Positions 42,975 to 51,175 of a DNA stretch of 64,000 bases are shown here, one piece after another (within the stretch, counting starts at the first letter, position 1; the number at the start of each line of letters is the position of its first letter). The notes under the pieces were generated by a model that worked only from the letters and a program-made list of their open reading frames with translations, was not told the origin of the DNA and did not search any database. The position numbers and the translations under genes were made by a program. This DNA comes from HKCCE3408 sp039191215. Lineage in GTDB: Bacteria; Pseudomonadota; Alphaproteobacteria; Rhodobacterales; Rhodobacteraceae. The DNA lies in contig JBCCXT010000014.1 in the NCBI GenBank assembly GCA_039191215.1, positions 1-64,000 of the forward strand, read 5' to 3'.

Positions 42975-43846
42975 CCCGCTAGAAAGCCGCCTAACGCATC
43001 AAGGACGGCTTCGGGCGCTTCTTCTGGCATGAAATGACCCGTACCTGGGATGGACCGGCCGGTGATCTCTGTGGCCCATGGACGCCAGATCTCAAGCGGA
43101 TCGCCGGTCCGCGCGGGAAACCCCTTTTCGGCCCATAAAAACAGCAACGGCGCGGCAATACGGCGGCCAGCGGCACGGTCGGCCTCATCCAACTCTCGGT
43201 CAAGTGTCGCGCCGGCACGGTAATCGTTGCACATCGCTGCAACGCGCACAGGATCAGCCCCTTGCGCGCGGTAGCCCTCAAGCGCTGCGTCTTGGAACGC
43301 AGATAACCCGGGCAGAACCGACCAGGTGTCGAGGCACCAATCAACGAAGCCCGGCCCATCGGCCAGGATCATCCGCTCCGGCAGGGGGCTCGGTTGCGCC
43401 AGAAACGTCCAATGATACGCCGCCAGCGCCAGATCGGCATTCCAGGCGGCCCAGAAATCACCGGTCGGCACAATCTCCAGAATCGCATGCCGGGTCACGC
43501 GGTCTGGGTGGTCAAGTGCTAGCCGGTAGCTGACACGCGCGCCCCGATCGTGCCCGACAATGGCGGCGGCATCGATCCCAAGCGCGTCCATCAGACCGAT
43601 GATGTCACGCGCCATATTGCGCTTGGCATAGCCATCCGCGGGCGCATCGCTGTCCCCATAGCCACGCAGATCAGGCACGATCACATCGTGATGGGCTGCC
43701 AGTTGAGGCGCAATCTTTGCCCAGCAGGCATGGTTTTGCGGAAAACCATGCAGCAAGATGACCGGCGTGCCAGTCCCTGCCCGATGAATCGACAGCTCTA
43801 TCCCGTTGGTCGCGATGCGCGACTGGTCATAACCGGGAATGGGCAT
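42971..43846 (-). CDS. Alpha/beta hydrolase, haloacetate dehalogenase/epoxide hydrolase-like
   Basis: A 291-residue hydrolase with the oxyanion motif LLHGFPQNHACW, nucleophile elbow VGHDRGARV (Asp, not Ser) and late His in GTGHFMPEEAPE. Asp nucleophile plus HGFPQ is typical of fluoroacetate dehalogenases and epoxide hydrolases. The W/Y cap residues that decide halide binding cannot be judged from the sequence alone. It overlaps the 3' end of the RTX-like gene by four bases and follows DUF1643 on the same strand. Confidence 0.85.
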   Translation of the reverse strand: MPIPGYDQSRIATNGIELSIHRAGTGTPVILLHGFPQNHACWAKIAPQLAAHHDVIVPDLRGYGDSDAPADGYAKRNMARDIIGLMDALGIDAAAIVGHDRGARVSYRLALDHPDRVTRHAILEIVPTGDFWAAWNADLALAAYHWTFLAQPSPLPERMILADGPGFVDWCLDTWSVLPGLSAFQDAALEGYRAQGADPVRVAAMCNDYRAGATLDRELDEADRAAGRRIAAPLLFLWAEKGFPARTGDPLEIWRPWATEITGRSIPGTGHFMPEEAPEAVLDALGGFLAG

Positions 43847-43864
43847 GGCATGGTCTCCGTTGTG

Positions 43865-44371
43865 TTACGGCCACAACATCGGCGTCACCTTATAGCCGAT
43901 ATATAGCGGGTGTTTTGGATGCCCCTCTTTCGATAGGCCAAGATGATAAAGCGGCCGATTCGAGGTGCGCAACAGCGCCTCAACGGCCTTTCCCCGGTCC
44001 AGATGCGCCCCATGTGTGCCCCAAGCGCAAATGACCTGATCGGCCCAATCCAGGCTGTCAGTGATCGCCTCGTCATTGGCCGGACCCACCGGATCGGTCG
44101 CCGCGCGCATTGCTTTGGGGTCAGTGTCGCGCCAGGCAAAGATGTTGAGGACGCGGAACGCGCCAAAGCCCAAGGCGCGCGCGCGCCGCTCGCAACGCTC
44201 TACCGTGGGGTCGTTTTGCGCCTCTGTCGCTGTGGATGGGTTGAGCATGATGAAGAGCGCCTTTTGCCCTTCCAGATCCCATACCCGCGTCAGCATGTAG
44301 CGGTATCTCTCACAGGCCGAATAGATCGCAACAGACGCCGCATCACCCTTTTGAAAAGACCGCTCGATCAT
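43865..44371 (-). CDS. DUF1643 family protein
   Basis: A 168-residue protein with the DUF1643 core: YRYMLTRVWD, ALFIMLNPSTATEAQNDPTV, GFRVLNIFAWRDTDP-like (GAFRVLNIFAWRDTDP), CAWGTHG and LGLSKEGHPKHPLY. The fold is uncharacterised; the conserved LNPSTA and W-G-x-H-G segments suggest nucleotide or sugar binding. Its ATG overlaps the truB stop (ATGA), so it is cotranslated with truB. Confidence 0.88.
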   Translation of the reverse strand: MIERSFQKGDAASVAIYSACERYRYMLTRVWDLEGQKALFIMLNPSTATEAQNDPTVERCERRARALGFGAFRVLNIFAWRDTDPKAMRAATDPVGPANDEAITDSLDWADQVICAWGTHGAHLDRGKAVEALLRTSNRPLYHLGLSKEGHPKHPLYIGYKVTPMLWP

Positions 44372-45270
44372 AGGTTGAACACACGATTTGGATACAGCGC
44401 GCCCGCGCGGTAGATGCCAACGGCGACTGGCTGCCCGTTGCGCGCAGCCCAGCACTCAGCGCCATAGTCAGCGCCGGTCAGCACCTCGCCCGGATTGCCA
44501 TTGCGCAGCAGATTGGCACCCAGTTCGGTCGCTTGCAGGCAAGGCAGATCGGCAAGGCCGGTTTCCAGCGGCAGCAGCAGATCATCGATTTCCGGCATGC
44601 GGGCCAGCGCCTCGATCCGATCAAGCGTGACGGCGTTGTCGAGATCAAACGGCCCCGACCAAAGCCTACGCAGCCAAGTGACATGGCCCAAGCAGCCAAG
44701 TACGGACCCCAGATCGCGTGCAATTGAGCGGACATAGCCCCCCTTGCCGCAGATAAGCTCCAGCTCAGCCGTGTCGGCATCGGCGCGACCGGCAAGGGTC
44801 AGGCTTCCGACAAAAAGAGGCCTTGCGGCCAGCTCCAATTCCTCGCCATCGCGGGCGAGCTTATAGGCCCGTTCCCCATCAATCTTCACGGCAGAAAATT
44901 GCGGCGGCACCTGGCTGATCTCGCCGACAAACGCTGGCAAGGCTGCGCGCACATCCGCATCCGTAGGGCGCGCCGCGCTGGTTGCGATCACCTCGCCTTC
45001 GGCATCGTCGGTGTTGGTTGCCGCGCCAAAACGTATGCCAAAACGGTAGGCCTTCATCGCATCCGTCACATAAGGTACCGTCTTTGTCGCCTCACCCAAA
45101 GCCACCGCCAAAAGTCCCGTTGCGGCGGGATCAAGTGTGCCAGCATGGCCCGCCTTCTTGGCCTCAAACGCCCATTTGATTTTGTTGACCAACGCCGTCG
45201 ACGTCATTCCGGCGGGCTTATCGACCACCAGCCAGCCCGAGATATCGCGGCCCTTTTTCTTGCGTGCCAT
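44368..45270 (-). CDS. truB: tRNA pseudouridine-55 synthase
   Basis: A 300-residue TruB. SGWLVVDKPAGMTSTALV is followed by the catalytic D47 in GHAGTLDPAATGLL, then YRFGIRFG, VGEISQVPPQFSAVKIDGERAY (split) and KGGYVRSIARDLG. It makes the universal pseudouridine 55 in the T loop. The start is four bases after the DUF2233 gene stop. It belongs to the rbfA-DUF2233-truB-DUF1643 operon. Confidence 0.97.
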   Translation of the reverse strand: MARKKKGRDISGWLVVDKPAGMTSTALVNKIKWAFEAKKAGHAGTLDPAATGLLAVALGEATKTVPYVTDAMKAYRFGIRFGAATNTDDAEGEVIATSAARPTDADVRAALPAFVGEISQVPPQFSAVKIDGERAYKLARDGEELELAARPLFVGSLTLAGRADADTAELELICGKGGYVRSIARDLGSVLGCLGHVTWLRRLWSGPFDLDNAVTLDRIEALARMPEIDDLLLPLETGLADLPCLQATELGANLLRNGNPGEVLTGADYGAECWAARNGQPVAVGIYRAGALYPNRVFNL

Positions 45271-45274
45271 CGCT

Positions 45275-46000
45275 TTAGCTGTCGTCCACCACGGTTCCGA
45301 TGATCGGGCCCACCGGCCAGCCCAGATCGCTGCGACCGATGGCAGGCGCGTGCAGGCGCGAAACCCGACCGTCAAAATAAAGCGCGTTGGGCAGGCCCAG
45401 TTGATCGCGAAAGAGCCGCGCGAAGTGGTGAAAATTCACCGGCTGGTCGGAGATGGCAAGCACCACGCGCTGACCCGTTGCATCCACGCCGACACCGTTG
45501 CGGATATTGTAGCTGTCTGAGTCAGGCAGAAACCGCGGGTGCAGGTCACCGTCGATGACCAGCATGGGACCCGATTGGCTGGCGTAACGACAGGCAATCC
45601 CGGACGCCTCAAATCGTAAGCTCTCAAGAACAAAAGCGCGCGCATCCCCGATGCAGAAGACGCCGTTCGGCAGCAGTCCAAAATTCCCGGGACCGTCAGA
45701 GGTGATCAGCCGCATCTCCTGCTGACCGTTCTCGACATAAAGGCCAACCGGCGCGCGGTCCTCGTGGAACATGCCGGCATTCATCGCCAGGCCCAGACGG
45801 GACCCCTCCGGCAAGATCGCCTCAACCCGCCCGAACGAGCCCAGAATGTCACCTTCGGAATCGCGCAGAAACAGGCGCAGCTCATCGGTGCGCATATCAA
45901 CTTCACAGACCGTGAAATCTCCGCCATCAAACCGGACAGTCTCGCAGCTTTGAGCGGCAGCCGGGGCAAGAAGCGCTATCAGAAATGCGGCAAGCCTCAT
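45275..46000 (-). CDS. Phosphodiester glycosidase family protein (DUF2233/NAGPA-like), periplasmic
   Basis: A 241-residue protein with a signal peptide (MRLAAFLIALLAPAAAQS). Its NAGPA-type domain includes LAMNAGMFHEDRAPVGLYVENG, FGLLPNGVFCI, ASQSGPMLVIDG, RNGVGVDATGQ and NALYFDGRVSRLH. The family cleaves sugar phosphodiester links (NAGPA) or has unknown roles in bacteria. It sits between rbfA and truB, overlapping rbfA by four bases (ATGA), an odd place for a secreted protein. Confidence 0.88.
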   Translation of the reverse strand: MRLAAFLIALLAPAAAQSCETVRFDGGDFTVCEVDMRTDELRLFLRDSEGDILGSFGRVEAILPEGSRLGLAMNAGMFHEDRAPVGLYVENGQQEMRLITSDGPGNFGLLPNGVFCIGDARAFVLESLRFEASGIACRYASQSGPMLVIDGDLHPRFLPDSDSYNIRNGVGVDATGQRVVLAISDQPVNFHHFARLFRDQLGLPNALYFDGRVSRLHAPAIGRSDLGWPVGPIIGTVVDDS

Positions 46001-46413
46001 GGCTCACCTTCGACGTCGCGCCGAACGGTCGCGTTTGACAGCATGCGCCGGGTTGCATCCATCTGATCGAAGGTCTCATCGAGAACAAAGCGCAGATCGG
46101 GGGCGTATTTCAGCGTCATCTCGCGGGTCACAGCGCGGCGCAGCTCAACCTTGTTGCGATTGAGCGCAGCAAGGGCTTCTTCCTGCCCCGCCCCACCCAA
46201 TGGCATCACATAGACTGTTGCAACTTTGAGATCGGGCGAGGCGCGCACCTCACCGACGGTGATCGACATCACGCCCAAATCCGGGTCATGCACATCGCCG
46301 CGCGCCAACACATCCGCCAAGGTACGCCGGATCAATTCGCCCACCCGCAACTGCCGCTGCGACGGGCCCGGTCCTTCATGCCTGATCCGTCTGGACATCG
46401 CGCAATCCAACAT
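45997..46413 (-). CDS. rbfA: Ribosome-binding factor A
   Basis: A 138-residue RbfA with the KH-like core GPGPSQRQLRVGELIRRTLAD, then LGVMSITVGEVRASPDLKVA, TVYVMPLGG and YAPDLRFVLDETFDQMD. It assists 16S rRNA 5' end maturation. I use the ATG with GGGGAAACGG upstream (MLDCAMSRR); ATGs seven codons earlier and five later are alternatives. The usual rbfA-truB linkage is kept apart from one inserted gene. Divergent from dapB, about 60 bases apart. Confidence 0.95.
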   Translation of the reverse strand: MLDCAMSRRIRHEGPGPSQRQLRVGELIRRTLADVLARGDVHDPDLGVMSITVGEVRASPDLKVATVYVMPLGGAGQEEALAALNRNKVELRRAVTREMTLKYAPDLRFVLDETFDQMDATRRMLSNATVRRDVEGEP

Positions 46414-46475
46414 TCCGTTTCCCCGATGCATCATCTATGGCAGACCGGCGGGTGCCGCAACCGAAGGGGGCCAAA

Positions 46476-47285
46476 ATGGACAAGCTAGCCGTCGCGGTGA
46501 TGGGTGTATCGGGCCGCATGGGGCAAATGCTGGCGGGCCTGCTTCTCGACCATGACGCGGCCACCTTGGTCGCGGCGACCGAGGCACCCGGACGTGCCTG
46601 GATCGGCCAGGACCTCGGCCTGGCGATGGGCGGGCAAGCGCGCGGGGTGACCGTCACGGATGACCCCGGCCCGGCCATTGCCGCGGCACAAGCAGTGATC
46701 GACTTCACCGCACCCGCAGCCACCCTAGCCCACAGCCGGATCGCCGCGGAAACCGGCACAGCACTTGTCGTTGGCACCACCGGGTTGAGCGCAGCCGATA
46801 TTGCGAGCCTGGGTGATGCAGCGACCAAAACGGCGCTGGTCCGGGCTGGCAATATGAGCCTTGGCGTGAATCTTCCGACGCTTCTGACCCGCCAGGTTGC
46901 CCAAGCTTTGGGCGAAAGCTTTGATATCGAGATTGTCGAGAGCCATCACCGCCACAAGGTTGACGCGCCATCGGGTACCGCACTGATGCTAGGGGCGGCG
47001 GCGGCGGAGGGACGCGGCGTGGCCCTTGACGATGTCGCTGAGCGCGGCCGCGACGGGATCACCGGCGCCCGGGCGCCGGGCGCGATCGGATTTGCTGCGC
47101 TGCGCGGCGGCGATGTGGTCGGCGAGCATGACGTCGTCTTCGCCGGACCGGGGGAGCGGATCGTGCTGCGCCACCTGGCCTCGGACCGGGCCATTTTCGC
47201 CCGCGGTGCGATCCGGGCCGCGCTCTGGGCGCAAGGTCAGCCGCCCGGCGCCTATGACATGGTCGATGTCTTGGGGCTGAGGTGA
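46476..47285 (+). CDS. dapB: 4-hydroxy-tetrahydrodipicolinate reductase
   Basis: A 269-residue DapB. The NAD(P) loop VMGVSGRMGQML opens the protein. GNMSLGVNLPTLLTR and the catalytic signature ESHHRHKVDAPSGTALMLG follow. It makes tetrahydrodipicolinate for lysine and diaminopimelate synthesis. AGGGGG upstream of MDKLAVAV sets the start, thirteen codons inside a longer open frame. Confidence 0.97.
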   Translation: MDKLAVAVMGVSGRMGQMLAGLLLDHDAATLVAATEAPGRAWIGQDLGLAMGGQARGVTVTDDPGPAIAAAQAVIDFTAPAATLAHSRIAAETGTALVVGTTGLSAADIASLGDAATKTALVRAGNMSLGVNLPTLLTRQVAQALGESFDIEIVESHHRHKVDAPSGTALMLGAAAAEGRGVALDDVAERGRDGITGARAPGAIGFAALRGGDVVGEHDVVFAGPGERIVLRHLASDRAIFARGAIRAALWAQGQPPGAYDMVDVLGLR

Positions 47286-47373
47286 CATTTTTGTGAACTT
47301 GCCCAAAAACTGATCCGTTTTCCCGCGCTCACACGTACGCAGAGAAACGTAAACGGCAATCTCGGGGATCGAC

Positions 47374-47739
47374 ATGAAACGCTCTGGCATCTTCGCCGCC
47401 TTGATGGCGCTTTGCACATTGGGCACCAGCCCGGCAATTGCAGAAGAATTCACCGTCGTGTCCGATCGAGAGCAGTTTTTGTCACTGATCACCGGACGAG
47501 AGCTGACACGCATGGGCATCCGCCTTGAAGTGAGCCCGGGCGGAGAGATCAGCGGCCGCGCATTCGGCACGCCCGTGACCGGTGCTTGGGACTGGAACGG
47601 CAATTACTTCTGCCGCGATCTCTACTATGGCGAAGAGGATCTGGGACCGAATTGCCAGCAAGTGGCGGTCAACGGAAATACCCTGCGCTTCACCTCTGAT
47701 CGCGGCACCGGTCGCTACGCCGATCTACGCCTGCGCTAG
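47374..47739 (+). CDS. Small periplasmic protein, unknown function
   Basis: A 121-residue protein with a signal peptide cut after AIA (about residue 23). The mature part reads SDREQFLSLITGRELTRMGIRL, SGRAFGTPVTGAWDWNGNYFC and LGPNCQQVAVNG. Two cysteines probably form a disulfide. It resembles unnamed small exported proteins of Rhodobacterales with an R.F...GW.W..G.FCRD pattern. It is convergent with the DUF1674 gene. Confidence 0.75.
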   Translation: MKRSGIFAALMALCTLGTSPAIAEEFTVVSDREQFLSLITGRELTRMGIRLEVSPGGEISGRAFGTPVTGAWDWNGNYFCRDLYYGEEDLGPNCQQVAVNGNTLRFTSDRGTGRYADLRLR

Positions 47740-47767
47740 CGGCATATTCCCGAAGGTTTAAAATTGG

Positions 47768-47817
47768 CGCGCGGATGCCGCGGGCCGAGGATGGCTCCGA
47801 AGGGGCCTGACGAGGCG
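47768..47817 (-). repeat. Two-stem 3' repeat, copy C
   Basis: On the minus strand this 50-base element begins 25 bases after the DUF1674 stop. It agrees at about 43 of 50 positions, counted by eye, with the copy at 57135-57184, including GCCATCCTCGGCC and GCGGCATCCGCGCG. The inner hairpin is GGCCCC-TTC-GGAGCC. Confidence 0.7.
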
Positions 47818-47842
47818 CGCTCCGCCTCTGGGCGCGGCCCGC

Positions 47843-48025
47843 TCAAAAATCGACCGCAATCCCCTTTTTCTCCCAATCACCGTAACGCACAGGCTCCGGG
47901 CCATCGCGGCCGCCAAGCTCGGTCGGCAAATCCAATGCCTTAGCCTTTTGACGCCGCGCTTCGGCCTCCTCCAACGCGCGTCGCGCCGCAGGTGGCAGAT
48001 CGGGTTTTGAGTTGTCATCGGGCAT
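47843..48025 (-). CDS. DUF1674 protein (SdhAF4-like succinate dehydrogenase assembly factor)
   Basis: A 60-residue protein ending GRDGPEPVRYGDWEKKGIAVDF when both halves are joined. This is the diagnostic C-terminus of DUF1674/SDHAF4 proteins, which bind the flavinylated SdhA subunit during complex II assembly. An Ala/Glu/Arg-rich helix precedes it. No sdh genes are nearby. It is divergent from rsmB, about 70 bases apart. Confidence 0.88.
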   Translation of the reverse strand: MPDDNSKPDLPPAARRALEEAEARRQKAKALDLPTELGGRDGPEPVRYGDWEKKGIAVDF

Positions 48026-48093
48026 GGCAGCACCTTGTCATGTATCTTGCCTTGATATACGGCCTGCGCTCTTAAGAACAAGGATAGACGGCC

Positions 48094-49338
48094 ATGGCCA
48101 AACCCGGCGTGACGCCCCGCCACGCCGCCTGGCGTGCGTTAAGCGGTGTCTTTGATACCGGCGATATGCTCACATTTGATGCCGATCTGTCCGGTGCAGA
48201 TGCGGCCCGCGCTGGCCGACTGGCACGCACGACATTGCGCCATCTGGGACGCATAGACAGCCTCTTGGGCCGCTTCATCCAACGCAAACCCATCCCGCTT
48301 GTGCATCATCTTCTGCGCCTTGGTGCAGCCGAGCTTCTGGCGGAACAAGCACCGGCCCACGGCGTGGTTGATGCTTATGTCTCGCTCTCCAAATCCAGTC
48401 ACGACACCCGGCGTGCCGCTGGCATGATCAACGCGGTTTTGCGCAAACTTGCCACCCAGGGTCCGGACATTTGGGCCAACCAAGGCCCACAGAGGCTGCC
48501 GAAATGGCTGCGCAACCCGTTGCGCGACGCCTATGGCGCAGACGCCGTGCGGGCCATTGAAGCCGCCCATGAGGCCGGCGCGCCAATTGATCTGACACTG
48601 AAGGACGATCTGGCGATCGATGGCGCACAAATCCTGCCGACCGGATCAATCCGTCTGGCCAGAGGTGCCCAAGTTAGCGCCCTGCCGGGCTATGAGACCG
48701 GGGCGTTCTGGGTCCAGGATGCCGCCGCCGCACTGCCTGTGCGGCTTTTGGGTAAATTATCCCAGGCAAATGTCCTCGATCTCTGCGCGGCACCGGGGGG
48801 GAAAACCATGCAATTGGCTGCCGCCGGGGCACGTGTCACAGCGCTGGACCGATCCCCTGAACGACTGGAGCGGTTGCGCGACAACCTGGACCGAACACAG
48901 CTTTCCGCCGAAATTGTCATCGCTGACGCGTGCGATTGGCGTGGTGGGCCGTTTGATGCCATCCTGCTTGATGCGCCTTGTTCGGCTACCGGCACGATCC
49001 GGCGCCATCCGGAATTGCCGTTTATCCGGTCTGCGGCCGACGTCGCAGCGCTCACCGAGTTGCAATCAAGCATGATCGATGCCGCACTGGCGCAACTCAA
49101 ACCCGGTGGGCGGCTTGTCTATTGCACTTGTTCGCTGCTGCCCGAGGAGGGTGAGGCTCAGATCACCGCAGCGCTGACACGCCACCCTGGCCTCAAAGCA
49201 CTGCCGCTTAACCCCATGGCGTTGGGCGCAGAGCCCGGTTGGGCCTCCCCGGAAGGGGGCTTGCGCCTTCGACCCGATTATTGGGCCGAGACAGGCGGTA
49301 TGGACGGCTTTTTCATGGCAGCCCTTGAACATCGGTGA
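48094..49338 (+). CDS. rsmB: RsmB-type 16S rRNA (cytosine-C5) methyltransferase
   Basis: A 414-residue enzyme. The NusB-like N-terminal domain (1-130) includes LLRLGAAELL and VDAYVSLSKSS. The SAM-binding domain has LDLCAAPGGKTMQLA. The two cysteine motifs are DAPCSATGTIRRHPEL and LVYCTCSLLPEEGE. It methylates C967 or the equivalent of 16S rRNA. It overlaps the heparinase frame by 14 bases. First gene of the rsmB-heparinase-purH-lspA-DUF3035 string. Confidence 0.93.
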   Translation: MAKPGVTPRHAAWRALSGVFDTGDMLTFDADLSGADAARAGRLARTTLRHLGRIDSLLGRFIQRKPIPLVHHLLRLGAAELLAEQAPAHGVVDAYVSLSKSSHDTRRAAGMINAVLRKLATQGPDIWANQGPQRLPKWLRNPLRDAYGADAVRAIEAAHEAGAPIDLTLKDDLAIDGAQILPTGSIRLARGAQVSALPGYETGAFWVQDAAAALPVRLLGKLSQANVLDLCAAPGGKTMQLAAAGARVTALDRSPERLERLRDNLDRTQLSAEIVIADACDWRGGPFDAILLDAPCSATGTIRRHPELPFIRSAADVAALTELQSSMIDAALAQLKPGGRLVYCTCSLLPEEGEAQITAALTRHPGLKALPLNPMALGAEPGWASPEGGLRLRPDYWAETGGMDGFFMAALEHR

Positions 49339-51175
49339 CACGATGTGGGATCAGGACTATCTTGGCGCATACAACCATAAGGGCCGAGCAGGACCCCAGA
49401 GCAGATATGCGAAATTGCAGGCAACGACCCGCCGCCCGGGGCGGCCGATACCGGCCATGAGCCGGATCGGAAATGGCCTGGCCGCTCGGCTGTCCGGGCG
49501 CCACGGGGTCACCGGGTTTTCGTCGCAGCCCCAGCCCAAAGCGCTTGGTGAGGCAGTGCGCGGTCGCCAGTATCTGGCGGGCAATTTGATGTTTGCCGGT
49601 GAGTTGGTCGAATTACCGCCAAACGTGCAAACGCCTTGGGAAATCGCGCCGCCATCTGCCGATTACAGCGCGGCCTTGCACGGATTTGCCTGGCTTGACG
49701 ACCTGACCGCCGTTGGCAGCACAAGCGCACTGGAAACCGCACGCCGCTGGACGCATGGCTGGATCGCGCGCTACAGCCGCGGACAAGGGCCCGGCTGGAC
49801 GCCCTGGCTTGCCGGGCGGCGCCAGATCCGGCTCATCACCCATGCAATCACGCTTATGAACGGTGTCAGTGGCGACGACACGGCCGCTTTGATCGACGTA
49901 ATGGGCCGACAGGCCCGCTTTCTTGCACAACGCTGGAAAAGCACCAAGCCCGGATTCGCCCGCTTTGAGGCGCTGACCGGCTATGTGCAATCAGCCTCAG
50001 CGCTCAGCGGTATGCATGACCGCCTGCCCCATGCCTTGAGCGATATGGCAAGCGTTTTGCAGCGCGATATCGATGCATCGGGCGGCATTGCCAGCCGCAA
50101 CCCCGAAGAGCTTCTGGAGATCTTCGCGCTGCTGACCTGGACAGCGGACGTGCTACGCGACATGGGCCATAAGCCCGATCCTGCACTTGATCGTGCGATC
50201 GCCCGAATCGCCCCTACTTTAAGGAGTCTGCGTCACAGCGATGGCGGCCTGGCGCGATTCCATGGCGGTGGGCGCGGGAGGCCAGGTTTACTCGATCTGG
50301 CCCTGCGCCAGGCGCGGCTGCGCCCATCAATGGCGCAGGGCAAGGCAATGGGTTTCGGGCGGCTCTCGGGCGGCGCTGTGACGCTGATCGTCGATGCCGA
50401 ACGGCCCGTCACGGGCCCCGGTTCCGGTCGCGCCCATGCCTCAACACTGGCCTTTCAGATGACCAGCGCGCGTGACCCGGTGATTGTAAGCTGTGGCGCC
50501 GGTGTTCGGCTCGGGCCGGATTGGCGCCGGGCCGGGCGCGCCACCCCGTCCCATTCCACACTTGTGCTGGAGGGCTATTCCTCGTCGCGCGTGGCCCGAG
50601 GTGGTGCGGCCCTTGTCGAAGGGCCAAAAGACGTCACGGCGCAAGTGCAAAGCGCGGGCGGGGCGTCTTCGATCACGATGAGCCATGACGGCTGGCTGCA
50701 AACCCATGGCCTGACCCATGGCCGCAGCCTTACCTTGGCGGCCGATGGCCGCTTGCTGCGCGGCGAAGACACGCTATCGGCTCTAGATGCCGCCGACCGC
50801 AAGCTTTTTGACCGGGTCCTGCACTACGCCCCCAATTCCAGCCTAAGCTACAACATCCATTTCCATCTGCATCCTGATATCCACGCCTCGCTTGATATGG
50901 GTGGGCAGGCGGTCTCTCTGAGCTTACGCAACGGCGAGGTCTGGATCTTTCGCCGGATGGTGGCCGAAGGCGACGCCTCGGCTACGCTTAAGGTCCACCC
51001 GTCGATCTATCTTGATTCCCGCCACCTCAGCGCCCGCGCGACAAAACAAATCGTTCTCTCCGGCCGCGCAGCAAGCTATGGCACGGCCATTCATTGGAGC
51101 ATTGCTTGCCCAAAGGGCCCGACCCGGCGGCGCAAGCTGGCGCCTGTGATCTTATTAAACGACCCAGAGATATGA
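49325..51175 (+). CDS. Heparinase II/III family protein
   Basis: A 616-residue protein. It has an alpha/alpha toroid N-terminal half (tryptophan/arginine-rich helices, FAWLDDLTAVGSTSALETAR) and a beta-sandwich C-terminal heparinase II/III half. Conserved pieces are RHSDGGLARFHGGG, SHDGWLQTHGLTHGRSL and FHLHPDIHASLDMGG. It lacks a clear signal peptide. The start is taken at a TTG overlapping rsmB, and an ATG six codons later is equally possible. It is a persistent neighbour of purH in Rhodobacterales. The polysaccharide target is unknown. Confidence 0.88.
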   Translation: MNIGDTMWDQDYLGAYNHKGRAGPQSRYAKLQATTRRPGRPIPAMSRIGNGLAARLSGRHGVTGFSSQPQPKALGEAVRGRQYLAGNLMFAGELVELPPNVQTPWEIAPPSADYSAALHGFAWLDDLTAVGSTSALETARRWTHGWIARYSRGQGPGWTPWLAGRRQIRLITHAITLMNGVSGDDTAALIDVMGRQARFLAQRWKSTKPGFARFEALTGYVQSASALSGMHDRLPHALSDMASVLQRDIDASGGIASRNPEELLEIFALLTWTADVLRDMGHKPDPALDRAIARIAPTLRSLRHSDGGLARFHGGGRGRPGLLDLALRQARLRPSMAQGKAMGFGRLSGGAVTLIVDAERPVTGPGSGRAHASTLAFQMTSARDPVIVSCGAGVRLGPDWRRAGRATPSHSTLVLEGYSSSRVARGGAALVEGPKDVTAQVQSAGGASSITMSHDGWLQTHGLTHGRSLTLAADGRLLRGEDTLSALDAADRKLFDRVLHYAPNSSLSYNIHFHLHPDIHASLDMGGQAVSLSLRNGEVWIFRRMVAEGDASATLKVHPSIYLDSRHLSARATKQIVLSGRAASYGTAIHWSIACPKGPTRRRKLAPVILLNDPEI

